From positions 1,364,001-1,428,000 of the forward strand of contig NZ_LUVZ01000001.1 of the NCBI RefSeq assembly GCF_001593385.1: a stretch of 64,000 nucleotides of DNA, in the 5' to 3' direction. The notes below the pieces were generated by a model. It was not told the origin of the DNA and ran no database searches. It saw only the letters and a program-made list of their open reading frames with translations. This document shows, piece by piece, positions 7,160-16,141 of this stretch. The position numbers and the translations under genes are program-made. Every line of letters begins with the position of its first letter. Within the stretch, counting starts at the first letter, position 1. The DNA is from Chryseobacterium cucumeris. Lineage in GTDB: Bacteria; Bacteroidota; Bacteroidia; Flavobacteriales; Weeksellaceae.

Positions 7160-9638
7160 TTTTCATTTCTTTATCAATCCAGGGAATATCTTTTTTATCT
7201 TTCAAAAAGTAATCCCACCATTCCAGGATTCTCAAATGCAGATCTATGCTCTCCGCACTGTTTTTTGCCAGGTCATGATCCTGATTTTTATAATACAGTA
7301 CTACCGCCTTTTTTTGATTTCGCAGCAAACCCGTATATAATTCTTCGGTATGAGTATAAGGAACGTTTCCGTCTTTCAGTCCTGTCCAGAGAAGGATCGG
7401 CTTATTAACTTTCTCTACATTGGCAATAGGGCTGTTATCATAGTAAAGCATTTTATTCTTAGAAAACGGCACCTTCATATCAAACTGTCCGTTTTCAAAG
7501 CGGGGATAATTGGGAAGATTTCTTTCCTGACTGAAGGAAAAATAAAATTTAACAAGGTCGGTAACGGCTGCTCCAGATATATAGGCCGCAAAACGATGGG
7601 AACGGGTCGCTATAAAACTGGTTCCGAATCCCCCAAAGGAATGCCCCATGAGTCCTACTCTATTGCTGTCAATATTGGCATATCTTTTTAGGGCATCCAA
7701 TCCTGAATGCACACAATCCAACGCAGAGAACCCAGGTCCCCGGCTATCCAAAACCACATCGGGAAGAAAAACAAAATAGCCATTATCAATGAGTGACCGG
7801 ATATTAATCCCTATTCCCGAAAAATAAGGATAGGGATATACCGATGCACTTTTATTCTGAACTTCATAGATCGACAAAATCAAGGGATATTTCTTTCGGG
7901 CATCAAAGTTAAGGGGATAATACAATACACCTTTGATTTGTACTCCCAAACTATTCTTGTATGAAAGTATTTCCTGCCTGGCCGTAGTGATCTCATGATC
8001 ATGTCTATTGCTTTGATACACTTCTTTCTTATGACCGCTATGATATTGATAAATTGCCTGAGGGCTGTTAAAATTCTCTTCCAGACTGAAAACCGCCTGG
8101 CTCAGGAGATTTATTTTGAAATCACTTATCCTATTTTTAGTCGCTGGAAGAAGCACCTTTATTTTATTCTGAAACCATTGAGCATATGATGTTTCATTGT
8201 TGTTTTGATCATACTGCTCAAGGATAATAGGCTTCTTGGCATTAATGCTGCGGATTCTAAAATCTGCGCCTAACGTTCCATAAATCACATCTTCTTTGAC
8301 ATTGAGAATAGCAATTTTTTTATTCGCTGTTAAGGGCAGTTGTTCCAAATTTTTCGTCCGTACATTAAACCTGTATATTCCACTCTCGCTCTCAAAAAAA
8401 ACATAATGATTGTCATCACTAAAAATTGGCCTCCCAATATGAAGGTTTTCAATCGTCATTTTTCCGGATAATAAAGTATTATACAGAATCCATCGCTTTT
8501 CTTCTTCACTGAATCCTACTATATATTTACCCTGTCGGCTAACTACAAGGTTGGAGATCTGAGAGAGTATCTTTTTTGAAGTTTTACTATAACGGTCATA
8601 CAAATAAATGTCAAACCAAGAAACAGAACTGACGTAGGCATTCCTTTCCTTTCGGTCAAAGCTCAGAAAATATCGTTCATGATCCATAGCAGCCATAAAC
8701 GCAAAACCAGTATCTAGCTTTTGAGACTGCTCTGAATTTACATCATACACCCAGTAATTATGATACTGCTCTCCCATTCTATAAAGCCATAAATCGTGAT
8801 CGGTACCATATTTTACTTCCGGCTGGGCGGTAGGAGCAGGTTTTGGACGACTATTAAAATCCAGAAAAAAGGCAACTCCGTTATTGATCTCACGAACCTC
8901 AATATAATCAGACTTAATAAAACCATTGCCAACTCTTGAAACTTTGAGTGATTTGGTATCGAGTAATACAAGCTGTAATCCATCAGAAGATTTCTCCTGC
9001 TCTGTAACTGCCAGATATTTCTGTGAGGGTGCGAGCATGATTTTTTTTATATTCTGTTCAGAGGTATAGACTTTATTAAATTCTTTGGATTGCAAAGACC
9101 AAACCGATGAGAGATTGCTTCGGTTAACTATTACATATAATTTATCCTGTTTATTACTAACCAACTGTGTCACATCAGAAACTGAGGCAACAAGTTTGTT
9201 TTTGCTGTCAAACACTTCCAGAAAACGGCTTTTGTACCAAACAGCATAATATCCCAGAGCAGGCAGTATTTCTATTTTGCTAACTTCCTTAAAATCTTTC
9301 TTATCTCCGTTTCGAAGATTGATAAGTTGTGCCTTGTCACTACCCAGCCAGAAAAAATGATTATCCTTCAAAAAGTAGCTTTCAGAAACTCCAGTTAAAA
9401 CAGCTTTGACAGTTTGCTGTTTGTCAGCAGTGGCAATAATGGTGGTATCTGTATTTTTCTTGTAAATCTTTGAAAAAGAAACCCATCGGTTATCATCTGA
9501 TACTTTTAAATGAGCAATAGTATAGAATGCAGCATATCTCTGTTGTATAGAATCAATATTATATTGTCCCAAAAGTCCTTGGCTGCACATACAGATAATC
9601 ATTATGCAAAATAGCGCTTTAATTTTAATAGCCTTCAT
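7146..9638 (-). CDS. S9-family (prolyl oligopeptidase-like) serine peptidase, exported
   Basis: 830 aa. A signal peptide is followed by a beta-propeller-type N-terminal region (about 30-560) and an alpha/beta-hydrolase domain. The catalytic triad can be placed: Ser667 in GLMGHSFGGFG, Asp756 in TGLKDGNVPY, His788 in KNQDHDLAK. S9 enzymes cut short peptides, often after proline or removing dipeptides. Its start overlaps the end of the susD-like gene by 14 bases, so the two are probably translationally coupled, and it closes the susC-susD-peptidase operon. It could process what the SusCD pair imports, or mature a peptide made by the neighbouring genes. Confidence 0.85.
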   Translation of the reverse strand: MKAIKIKALFCIMIICMCSQGLLGQYNIDSIQQRYAAFYTIAHLKVSDDNRWVSFSKIYKKNTDTTIIATADKQQTVKAVLTGVSESYFLKDNHFFWLGSDKAQLINLRNGDKKDFKEVSKIEILPALGYYAVWYKSRFLEVFDSKNKLVASVSDVTQLVSNKQDKLYVIVNRSNLSSVWSLQSKEFNKVYTSEQNIKKIMLAPSQKYLAVTEQEKSSDGLQLVLLDTKSLKVSRVGNGFIKSDYIEVREINNGVAFFLDFNSRPKPAPTAQPEVKYGTDHDLWLYRMGEQYHNYWVYDVNSEQSQKLDTGFAFMAAMDHERYFLSFDRKERNAYVSSVSWFDIYLYDRYSKTSKKILSQISNLVVSRQGKYIVGFSEEEKRWILYNTLLSGKMTIENLHIGRPIFSDDNHYVFFESESGIYRFNVRTKNLEQLPLTANKKIAILNVKEDVIYGTLGADFRIRSINAKKPIILEQYDQNNNETSYAQWFQNKIKVLLPATKNRISDFKINLLSQAVFSLEENFNSPQAIYQYHSGHKKEVYQSNRHDHEITTARQEILSYKNSLGVQIKGVLYYPLNFDARKKYPLILSIYEVQNKSASVYPYPYFSGIGINIRSLIDNGYFVFLPDVVLDSRGPGFSALDCVHSGLDALKRYANIDSNRVGLMGHSFGGFGTSFIATRSHRFAAYISGAAVTDLVKFYFSFSQERNLPNYPRFENGQFDMKVPFSKNKMLYYDNSPIANVEKVNKPILLWTGLKDGNVPYTHTEELYTGLLRNQKKAVVLYYKNQDHDLAKNSAESIDLHLRILEWWDYFLKDKKDIPWIDKEMKKDAL

Positions 9639-10998
9639 TTTGAGGTTTTAAATTGGGATTTAACAAAATATCCTGCTGGGGAATTGGCCATAGTTTATGA
9701 AAAGACTTCCAGTTAGGCTTTCCCTGTATAGATGTATCCAGCTTTCCGACTCTTTTCAAATCGAAGAAACGATGTCCCATCTCTGTAAAAAACTCTCGTC
9801 GGTTTTCCAATATGATCTCACTGAGTGCTTCTTCTTTTGATAAAGGCAAAGCTAATGATGCTATTGCTGCCCTCTGTCTGGTTTTATTGAGGTAAAAAAG
9901 TGCTTCATCTATTTTATTTTGCTGTACCAAAGCCTCGGCTAAAAGAAGATATACTTCTTCCAGCCGGGCAATAATTGAATACTCCGTTGTATTGGCTGTC
10001 CTGTTTTTATATTTCTCAGCTCTGTACCAGGTTGTTCCGTTAAAAGTTACCGGTGCCATCCAGTATTGTTTTCTGAGATCTGCGGGATAAAATGCATTGA
10101 CAAGGCCAGTACTGAGAGCCGTCATTGAAGGTGCTGAGTTGTTAAAATAATAGATTCCGGACTCTTTGGTGCCGTCACCTGAATTTTTAGGTTTCAACTG
10201 CCAGAGAATATGCGAACCGGATTTGTTAAAGACCTTGGTAATATCATTCTGAAACTGGTACAGCGGACTTTGAATAATGCCCTTTAACAGTAACTCAGCC
10301 TCTACCCATCTTCCCTCTAGCAGATAGACTTTAGCCAATAGCAGTTCCGCCATTTTACGGTTAGGAAAAATCCTCTCCGTATTTCTGTAGTTGTCCTGAA
10401 GCAGGCTGATGGATTCTTTAAGATCTTCACTCAGCTGTATAAGCACCTGTGCCTTATCAGTTTTTGAAATCGACTGATTAACCTGATAATCGGTAGTTGT
10501 CGGATAAGGAATATCTCCATATACCTGCTGAAGGTATAACAGCAGCATGGATCTGACCATTAATGCCTCTCCTTTGATTCGGTTGCGGTCTGCCTGGGAA
10601 ATAGACTTTGACTTTTCAATGCCTTCCAGTATGGCATTGGCCACATAGATCTGCTTATATGAAGTTGACCAGTCTGTATAAATACTGACATTGGAATCGT
10701 TCTGAAGGTTTTGGGATATCTCCGGTAGTCCATTGGTTGCCGTAGTGGAATAAAAATCCAGGTCATCGGTGTAAAGCCCTAATAGTCTGCCCGATTGATC
10801 CCCTGCAAACGGTGAGTTGTCGCGCAGTCCAGAATATAATCCAGCCAGAGCAGCATCTGCCGTCTGTACATCTACAAATACCTGATCTGAAGCAATCTGA
10901 TTGGAAGGCAGTTCTACTTCGATCAGCTTTTCACAGGAACTCATATTGTTTAGTATTAAAAATCCTGTTATGATATAGAATTGTTTATAAAGTTTCAT
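9625..10998 (-). CDS. RagB/SusD-family outer-membrane lipoprotein
   Basis: 457 aa. A lipoprotein signal ends in SSC (lipid cysteine at residue 22). The TPR-like helical core and C-terminal ends are typical of SusD/RagB: TRQRAAIASLALPLSKEEAL, then ENRREFFTEMGHRFFDLKR, then KLWPIPQQDILLNPNLKP. SusD forms the lid over the SusC barrel and captures ligand at the cell surface. It is 10 bases downstream of the susC-like gene and overlaps the S9 peptidase. A RagAB-like role in oligopeptide uptake is suggested by that peptidase; no glycoside hydrolase is present. Confidence 0.92.
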   Translation of the reverse strand: MKLYKQFYIITGFLILNNMSSCEKLIEVELPSNQIASDQVFVDVQTADAALAGLYSGLRDNSPFAGDQSGRLLGLYTDDLDFYSTTATNGLPEISQNLQNDSNVSIYTDWSTSYKQIYVANAILEGIEKSKSISQADRNRIKGEALMVRSMLLLYLQQVYGDIPYPTTTDYQVNQSISKTDKAQVLIQLSEDLKESISLLQDNYRNTERIFPNRKMAELLLAKVYLLEGRWVEAELLLKGIIQSPLYQFQNDITKVFNKSGSHILWQLKPKNSGDGTKESGIYYFNNSAPSMTALSTGLVNAFYPADLRKQYWMAPVTFNGTTWYRAEKYKNRTANTTEYSIIARLEEVYLLLAEALVQQNKIDEALFYLNKTRQRAAIASLALPLSKEEALSEIILENRREFFTEMGHRFFDLKRVGKLDTSIQGKPNWKSFHKLWPIPQQDILLNPNLKPQNEGY

Positions 10999-11008
10999 TG
11001 TACTGGTT

Positions 11009-13999
11009 TTAAAAGTTAATCTGCATGCCGAAAGAATACGTTTTTAGAGGCGGCAGAAATCCTAAAGATGAAAACTCCGGATCCAGCCCGAAATACTTGG
11101 TCCAGGTATAGAGGTTCTGGCCCTGAAAATAGATCTTAGCTTCTCTGATGAGCTTCCCCTGCAGAGGAATCCGATAGCTGAGCTGAATATTTTTCAACCG
11201 AATGAATGACCCATCGGACACGGTGGCATCACTCATCTGAAATAAACTGTGCAGGGGTGATGCGGTAGCATGATACGGCATATACAATCCATTCGGATTG
11301 TCGGGTGACCAGACATTCAGGGCCTCTACAGGAAGGTTCCGCATCAGTCCGGGGGAAGACATCTGATAATTAAAATTGCGGCTCTGCTGTTTGACAAAGT
11401 GGACAAGAAGTGACAGCGACCAATTTTTATAGCTGAAATTATTGCTCCAACCCCCGAAAAACTCTACGCCTATATTCTTAATAATCTGCCTGTCATCAGG
11501 GGAACTGATCCTGCCGTCGCCATTGTAATCCGAAAAGATATACTGACCGTTCTGAGGATTGATACCTTCCAGATGATACAATTTTATAATATTAACGGAT
11601 TGCCCAATTGCATAAGAGTTGGCATAGGTAGAGCCTTCCAGTCCCGGGAACGACAGAAGCTTATTCTTCGGAATGCTTAGATTGGCAGATGTTTCCCATT
11701 TAAAAGCTCCGGTAAACGGACGGCCTGCGATCTCAAATTCCCACCCCGTATTTTGAATGGTGGCATCCAGATTGGCCAGCACTGAAGTAAACCCTGTTAC
11801 CGATGGAAGCTGATAGCCTACCAGTTGATTCGATGAACGGTTGCGGTAATGGGATGCCGTAACATGAAATCTGTCCTTAAAGAATCCCATTTCGAGTGCG
11901 GCTTCTAATTTGACGGTTTTCTCCCAGCTGAAATTAGGATTGAAAAGTTTGGAAGGAACCAGTCCTGTTACATTATTATATCCTAAGGTAGAAGTGATAA
12001 ACGTATCGTTATACTGGTAGTTCCCAATATTATCAGTTCCGGATGAGCCATAACTTCCTCTCAGCTTTCCAAAGGAGAGCCAGGACAGTTCTTTCATAAA
12101 GCTTTCGTTGGAGAACAGCCAGGCCGCTCCCACCGCCCCGAAGTTCGCAAACTTACGGTTGGTTCCAAAACGGCTGCTTCCGTCTCTTCTGCCCGTAATA
12201 TTAATGATATAGCGATGGTCAAACTGATAATTAAGTCTTCCGAAGACGGCTGTATACTTATATTCTGTTTTGGTCTGGTCCGAGATCAGTTTTGTGGTAG
12301 CTGCGGCAATATTTTCAATAAATGCATTACTGGTAAAACCATATCCCTGTATGGCACCCTGAGTATTCAGATCACTCTGATAGGTACCTCCGGCCAGGAC
12401 ATCCACCTGATGGCTATCTTTTTTAAAGCTCCAGTTCAATTGCGGTTCCAAAGTGTAGGACATTCTGCTTTTATTGCTTTGTAACGCCCTGGAATTGGCA
12501 GGGCCTATCCCTAATGATGGGTTATAGATCGTACTGGGCTGCAATGACAGTTCATCAAAGGTCTGGTAACTGATTCCTCCATTGAGTCTGACCTGTACAT
12601 TTTTCATAAGTTCGTAATCCGCCGTGAAGTTATTCATGAACTGCACATTGTTGTTGGAATAGGTACTGTTATAGGCAGCCAAAGGATTATCAAAGGTATT
12701 GTTTTGCCAGTTGATATTCCCTTGTGAATCATACAGAGCCGGTGCATTAGGTGCCAGAAATAAAGCACTGCCGGTATTGTCAAGGCTGATTACATTATGT
12801 TCCAGCTTGGAAAAGAGTGTTGACATGGTAAAGTTCAGACGGTTGTCTGTCGAGCGGTGTGACAGGTTACCCAGTAAGGTATTGGTTTTATACCGGAAAT
12901 CTTTGGCAAATACTGTAGTCTGCTCATTATGTCCGTAACTTACCAGAAAAGAAGTCTTCTCCCCGCCACCTGATAAAGACAGTTGGACATTGGAGGTAAC
13001 CGATGTATTACCGAGAAGTGTTTTGAACCAATCCGTATAACGGGACTGGTCCCATGTTCCGTTGATATCATAAGCAGTGGCCGGATATACGGTAATTCCA
13101 TCATTTGCATAAGCCTGTCTGCGCATTCCCAGATATTGCTCCGTATTCATCATGGTAAGATTGGAAAGGCTGCTGCTTAAAGCATAGGATGTATTGATAG
13201 AAAGCCCTAATGTTCCTTTCCTGGCCCGTTTAGTCGTTACCAGTACCACGCCGTTGGCTCCTCTTGAACCATAAATAGCCGTGGCATCTGCATCTTTTAA
13301 AACCTCAATGCTTTCGATATCATTAGGGCTGATATTGCTTAAAGGATTTAGGTTGGCATCTGACAAAATATTGGCACCGTAGGTAGCAGTTATTCCGCTT
13401 CCCGCTGGTACACCATCCACTATATATAAGGGCTGACTGCCATCGATTTCACTGTTGGCATAAGTTCTCAGGCTGTTGCGCCCTCGAATCTGGATGCTGT
13501 AGCCACCACCCGGAACTCCTGAATTCTGGGTGATATTTACCCCTGCCATTCTTCCCTGCACGGTTGATAAGACATTGGAGACAGGCTGGTTTTCTATATC
13601 TTTTGCTGAAACTTTGGCAATACTACCGGTTCTTTCTTTGTCTTTAACCTTGTAGTAGCCGGCGTTGAGAATAACTTCTTCGATTCCCTTTACTTTTTGT
13701 TCTAAGCTGATATTAACGACGGTCTGATTAGTGAGTGTGAATTTCTCTTCTGCATAATCAGGGTGTCTGAACAATAGGATGGCATTTTCTGCTGAAACCT
13801 GTAATGTATAGGTTCCGTTGTTACCAGTTCTGGTTACCTGATCATTACCTTCTTGGGAGATTATAACTCCTGGGAGCGGTTTACCTGATGAGGTTACGGT
13901 ACCGGAAATAGTGCGTGTCTGGGCTTTTATAGTAATGCTTACCACGGTAAACATGAGCCCAAAGAAAATGCCTCCTATATTGTAATAGGAATTTTTCAT
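11009..13999 (-). CDS. SusC/RagA-family TonB-dependent outer-membrane transporter
   Basis: 996 aa. Signal peptide, then a carboxypeptidase-D-like regulatory domain (about 28-100, ISGTVTSSGKPLPGVIIS), a plug domain with the SusC signature region (RGRNSLR, then YIVDGVPAGSG, IESIEVLKDADATAIYGSRG) and a beta barrel ending in aromatic TYSFGMQINF. No N-terminal anti-sigma-binding (FecR-interacting) extension is present, and no ECF sigma/anti-sigma pair lies nearby, so control must come another way. The long leader upstream (14000-14550) with a hairpin RNA and small ORF is a candidate. Base composition is clearly richer in GC than the defence block that follows. Confidence 0.95.
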   Translation of the reverse strand: MKNSYYNIGGIFFGLMFTVVSITIKAQTRTISGTVTSSGKPLPGVIISQEGNDQVTRTGNNGTYTLQVSAENAILLFRHPDYAEEKFTLTNQTVVNISLEQKVKGIEEVILNAGYYKVKDKERTGSIAKVSAKDIENQPVSNVLSTVQGRMAGVNITQNSGVPGGGYSIQIRGRNSLRTYANSEIDGSQPLYIVDGVPAGSGITATYGANILSDANLNPLSNISPNDIESIEVLKDADATAIYGSRGANGVVLVTTKRARKGTLGLSINTSYALSSSLSNLTMMNTEQYLGMRRQAYANDGITVYPATAYDINGTWDQSRYTDWFKTLLGNTSVTSNVQLSLSGGGEKTSFLVSYGHNEQTTVFAKDFRYKTNTLLGNLSHRSTDNRLNFTMSTLFSKLEHNVISLDNTGSALFLAPNAPALYDSQGNINWQNNTFDNPLAAYNSTYSNNNVQFMNNFTADYELMKNVQVRLNGGISYQTFDELSLQPSTIYNPSLGIGPANSRALQSNKSRMSYTLEPQLNWSFKKDSHQVDVLAGGTYQSDLNTQGAIQGYGFTSNAFIENIAAATTKLISDQTKTEYKYTAVFGRLNYQFDHRYIINITGRRDGSSRFGTNRKFANFGAVGAAWLFSNESFMKELSWLSFGKLRGSYGSSGTDNIGNYQYNDTFITSTLGYNNVTGLVPSKLFNPNFSWEKTVKLEAALEMGFFKDRFHVTASHYRNRSSNQLVGYQLPSVTGFTSVLANLDATIQNTGWEFEIAGRPFTGAFKWETSANLSIPKNKLLSFPGLEGSTYANSYAIGQSVNIIKLYHLEGINPQNGQYIFSDYNGDGRISSPDDRQIIKNIGVEFFGGWSNNFSYKNWSLSLLVHFVKQQSRNFNYQMSSPGLMRNLPVEALNVWSPDNPNGLYMPYHATASPLHSLFQMSDATVSDGSFIRLKNIQLSYRIPLQGKLIREAKIYFQGQNLYTWTKYFGLDPEFSSLGFLPPLKTYSFGMQINF

Positions 14000-14034
14000 A
14001 GATTTGTAAAGGTTTTTAATTTTTTAAAGATTAA

Positions 14035-14130
14035 TTACTGAACTACGCTCTTTCCCGTAAGTGTCCAAACTGCATGGGAAGGGGCTTTTTTCTTTCTTCT
14101 GATTTTTAAGTTGAGTAGTTTTTGATTCAT
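14035..14130 (-). CDS. 31-codon upstream ORF in the susC leader
   Basis: ATG at 14130 to TAA at 14035, lying 35 bases before the susC start on the same strand. The peptide is strongly basic at first (RRKKK at residues 11-15) and then has SHAVWTLTGKSVVQ. There is no signal peptide or lipobox. I do not recognise it. It could be a leader peptide whose translation affects susC, a small functional protein, or a chance frame; its coding-like residue mix and position favour one of the first two. Confidence 0.4.
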   Translation of the reverse strand: MNQKLLNLKIRRKKKAPSHAVWTLTGKSVVQ

Positions 14131-14393
14131 TTTTTAGATAAAGACTTTCCTGATGTCCTTTGGTATGAAAAAGGACTGGTGAGGTTCTGTAAGCAGTGAC
14201 CTTTAGGGCACCGGAAAGAATTAAATATGAATGAAATCTGTGTTCCCGTGTAAGCTTTTTAAAGCCGCAATAGGTTGTACATTCCTATTGTATCGTGTAG
14301 TCTGATACTATGTTTAGGAAGCGGGCTTAGATTGTGATGTAGAGATAAAGCGAACTGCATTGAAAAAAAACGGCATGGGACTCAACATTATCA

Positions 14394-14507
14394 GTAATAG
14401 GGGTACTGGTATACCTTACACACAGATAAGAGGAAGAGACCCACGCCTAGGTCGTGAGCCGCTTACTTATCGTCTTGTGTGTTTAAAAATTACCAGTTTT
14501 CTATTAC
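14394..14507 (-). ncRNA. Long nested hairpin in susC leader (candidate regulatory RNA)
   Basis: Five pairs of arms nest in order: 14394-14400/14501-14507 (GTAATAG/CTATTAC), 14405-14411/14491-14497 (ACTGGTA/TACCAGT), 14418-14424/14476-14482 (ACACACA/TGTGTGT), 14425-14430/14466-14471 (GATAAG/CTTATC), 14442-14445/14453-14456 (CACG/CGTG). The result is a rod with internal loops and a larger bulged region below the apical hairpin. It lies about 35 nt downstream of the presumed minus-strand transcript start, hence in the susC 5' leader. The strand is inferred from that promoter. No match to known riboswitch cores (cobalamin box, SRP loop) was seen. The rest of 14131-14393 shows no gene. Confidence 0.5.
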
Positions 14508-14548
14508 AAGATTCTAAGCAATAGCTTCTATTATTCGTTGAAGTATCG

Positions 14549-14582
14549 CAAAGTTAACAAACAATTATTTATTTGCTAACAA
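14549..14582 (-). promoter_or_regulatory. Promoter for the susC-susD-S9 operon
   Basis: On the minus strand TAACTTTG (14556-14549) matches TAnnTTTG, with a TTG at 14582-14580 and a 23-bp spacer, within the known flavobacterial range. The transcript would start near 14542, leaving a leader of about 540 nt before susC. Confidence 0.55.
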
Positions 14583-14658
14583 TTATTCCAAATATACAAA
14601 AAATATCGGTACGGCATAGCGTAACGATATTTTTTTTCTTAAATCGTTAATTGCATTT

Positions 14659-14967
14659 GTGAATACAGAACAAAATATTTACAAGATTAAAATAATTATA
14701 ACCTTAAAAAGACTTTTGGAGAGAGGGAAAAATCTTCAAAAAGAACTTAAGGATAATAAAGTTGTTTACAGTTATCATGGAGTTGCTTCCAATGCACTCT
14801 TACGAAAAGCTACAATAAATGATACCTTAAACGGTATTACATCACCTAAAGCCACAACTTTAATTAGTATCGTTGAAGCCATGGAATTCACAATGACAGA
14901 TTTTGGCAAAGAGTTTGACAGTATCTCATATGATGAAATAAAGAAATTTATGAATGAAAATTCATAA
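14659..14967 (+). CDS. Small XRE-like helix-turn-helix protein
   Basis: 102 aa from a GTG at 14659; no in-frame ATG exists near the beginning, so the start is uncertain. The segment VASNALLRKATINDTLNG followed by TLISIVEAMEFTMTDFG has the layout of a Cro/CI-type helix-turn-helix with the usual 'where to stop' helix. It stands about 260 bases upstream of the Shedu-like gene, at the border where base composition drops sharply, and could regulate the defence block. The gap 14968-15225 shows only the promoter of the next gene. Confidence 0.6.
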   Translation: MNTEQNIYKIKIIITLKRLLERGKNLQKELKDNKVVYSYHGVASNALLRKATINDTLNGITSPKATTLISIVEAMEFTMTDFGKEFDSISYDEIKKFMNENS

Positions 14968-15166
14968 AACAATTTATTCTAATTTACCAATTTCTTTATA
15001 ATAATGACCAGAACATTGTTTTAAAACTTGTTTTATTTCTTTATATTCTTTTTGTTTTTTGATTAAGATAAATTTATAGTACAATAAAGGTGATAGTCGT
15101 AATAATGCTATAAATTTTTAGTGTTTTCATATTTGTGGTTTTTGTAAAGACAGAAAAATTCATGAA

Positions 15167-15198
15167 TTGAATATCAAAAGAATAAATTGTTATATTTG
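15167..15198 (+). promoter_or_regulatory. Promoter of the Shedu-like gene
   Basis: TTG at 15167-15169, a 21-bp spacer, and TATATTTG at 15191-15198: an exact flavobacterial promoter. The transcript start is expected about 20 nt before the ATG at 15226. Confidence 0.6.
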
Positions 15199-15225
15199 AA
15201 GATATAAGAATTCAACAATAATAGT

Positions 15226-16011
15226 ATGTATCATTTTGACGAGCTTACTTTCGAACAAAAAGAAAAATTTAAAGAATTTAAAAAAATAACTAGCTCCTTT
15301 GAAATTGATGTTGAGGCGTGGTGTAAAATAACTGATGAAAACCCATACTTATGGCATACTGATTCATATTTCCCTGATAATTTTCTTGATGATTATATTC
15401 TTAGAAATAATTATAATGAATGTAATGGATATATTAATGAATTAAAATTATTAATTGAAAATAGGAGCTGTACAGAAAGAGAAATCTTAAACTTTATTTC
15501 TAATGATAAACTTTTTATAGCCGCAGCTATCCTGAAAAGTTTTACTTTGTTTGGACATCACGACGGATATATTTTTAAAGAATTCGAATTACCCCCACAT
15601 TACGTCTGCGATTATTTAATTGTTGGGAAAAATTCTGATGGTTACCATTTTCTCTTAATTGAATTTGAAAATATATATAATAATATAACAATTTCTGATG
15701 GAGATTTTGGAACAACAATCAGAAAAGGGTTGAATCAAATCGATGATTGGAAAAGCTGGATGGACAAGAATTTCCTAACATTTTCGAGTAATTTAAAACG
15801 ATTTAAAAATAAACGAGAAACTTTACCTGATGAATTTAACGATTATGATTCGACCAGATTTACATATTGTGTTGTTGCAGGCAGAAGAGAAGATTATAAA
15901 GAAAAAACATATCGTAAAGTTAGAGAATTGTCCAAACAAAATATTATATTAACTCATTATGACAAGCTATTGGAAGAAGCAGAATTTCTATTAAATTCTG
16001 GAAGTTATTAA
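15226..16011 (+). CDS. Shedu-like anti-phage nuclease (DUF4263 domain)
   Basis: 261 aa. The C-terminal half matches the Shedu (SduA) nuclease core: CDYLIV (Asp129), LLIEFEN (Glu146, Glu148), then a helix with KGLNQIDDWKSWM (Gln171), in the PD-(D/E)xK order D...ExE...Q. The position often held by lysine is Glu148, a variation I believe occurs in DUF4263 proteins but which should be checked. The N-terminal 110 residues are of unknown fold and could be the sensor. Shedu acts as a single-gene anti-phage nuclease. It sits alone with its own promoter, converging on the HEPN gene. Very AT-rich, suggesting transfer. Confidence 0.75.
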   Translation: MYHFDELTFEQKEKFKEFKKITSSFEIDVEAWCKITDENPYLWHTDSYFPDNFLDDYILRNNYNECNGYINELKLLIENRSCTEREILNFISNDKLFIAAAILKSFTLFGHHDGYIFKEFELPPHYVCDYLIVGKNSDGYHFLLIEFENIYNNITISDGDFGTTIRKGLNQIDDWKSWMDKNFLTFSSNLKRFKNKRETLPDEFNDYDSTRFTYCVVAGRREDYKEKTYRKVRELSKQNIILTHYDKLLEEAEFLLNSGSY

Positions 16012-16141
16012 AACTTATAACAATATAAAATAGAAGTACATAATTATATATTTTTATTGCAATATTAAGTGTAAATATTTTAGACATAGAAATTAGCAAA
16101 ATAATTTTATAGTCATTAGATAAAGTCGTGGCTATTACAAA

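Noticed and set aside
7350..7691. 113-aa plus-strand frame inside the S9 peptidase gene
   Set aside because: Antisense shadow: the minus-strand frame contains the peptidase catalytic Ser and Asp over the same bases.
14394..14507. Hairpin region as 6S RNA, SRP RNA or cobalamin riboswitch
   Set aside because: The rod shape recalls 6S RNA, but no characteristic bubble sequence, SRP loop (GGAAG...AGCAG) or B12-box was found; kept only as an unnamed structured RNA.
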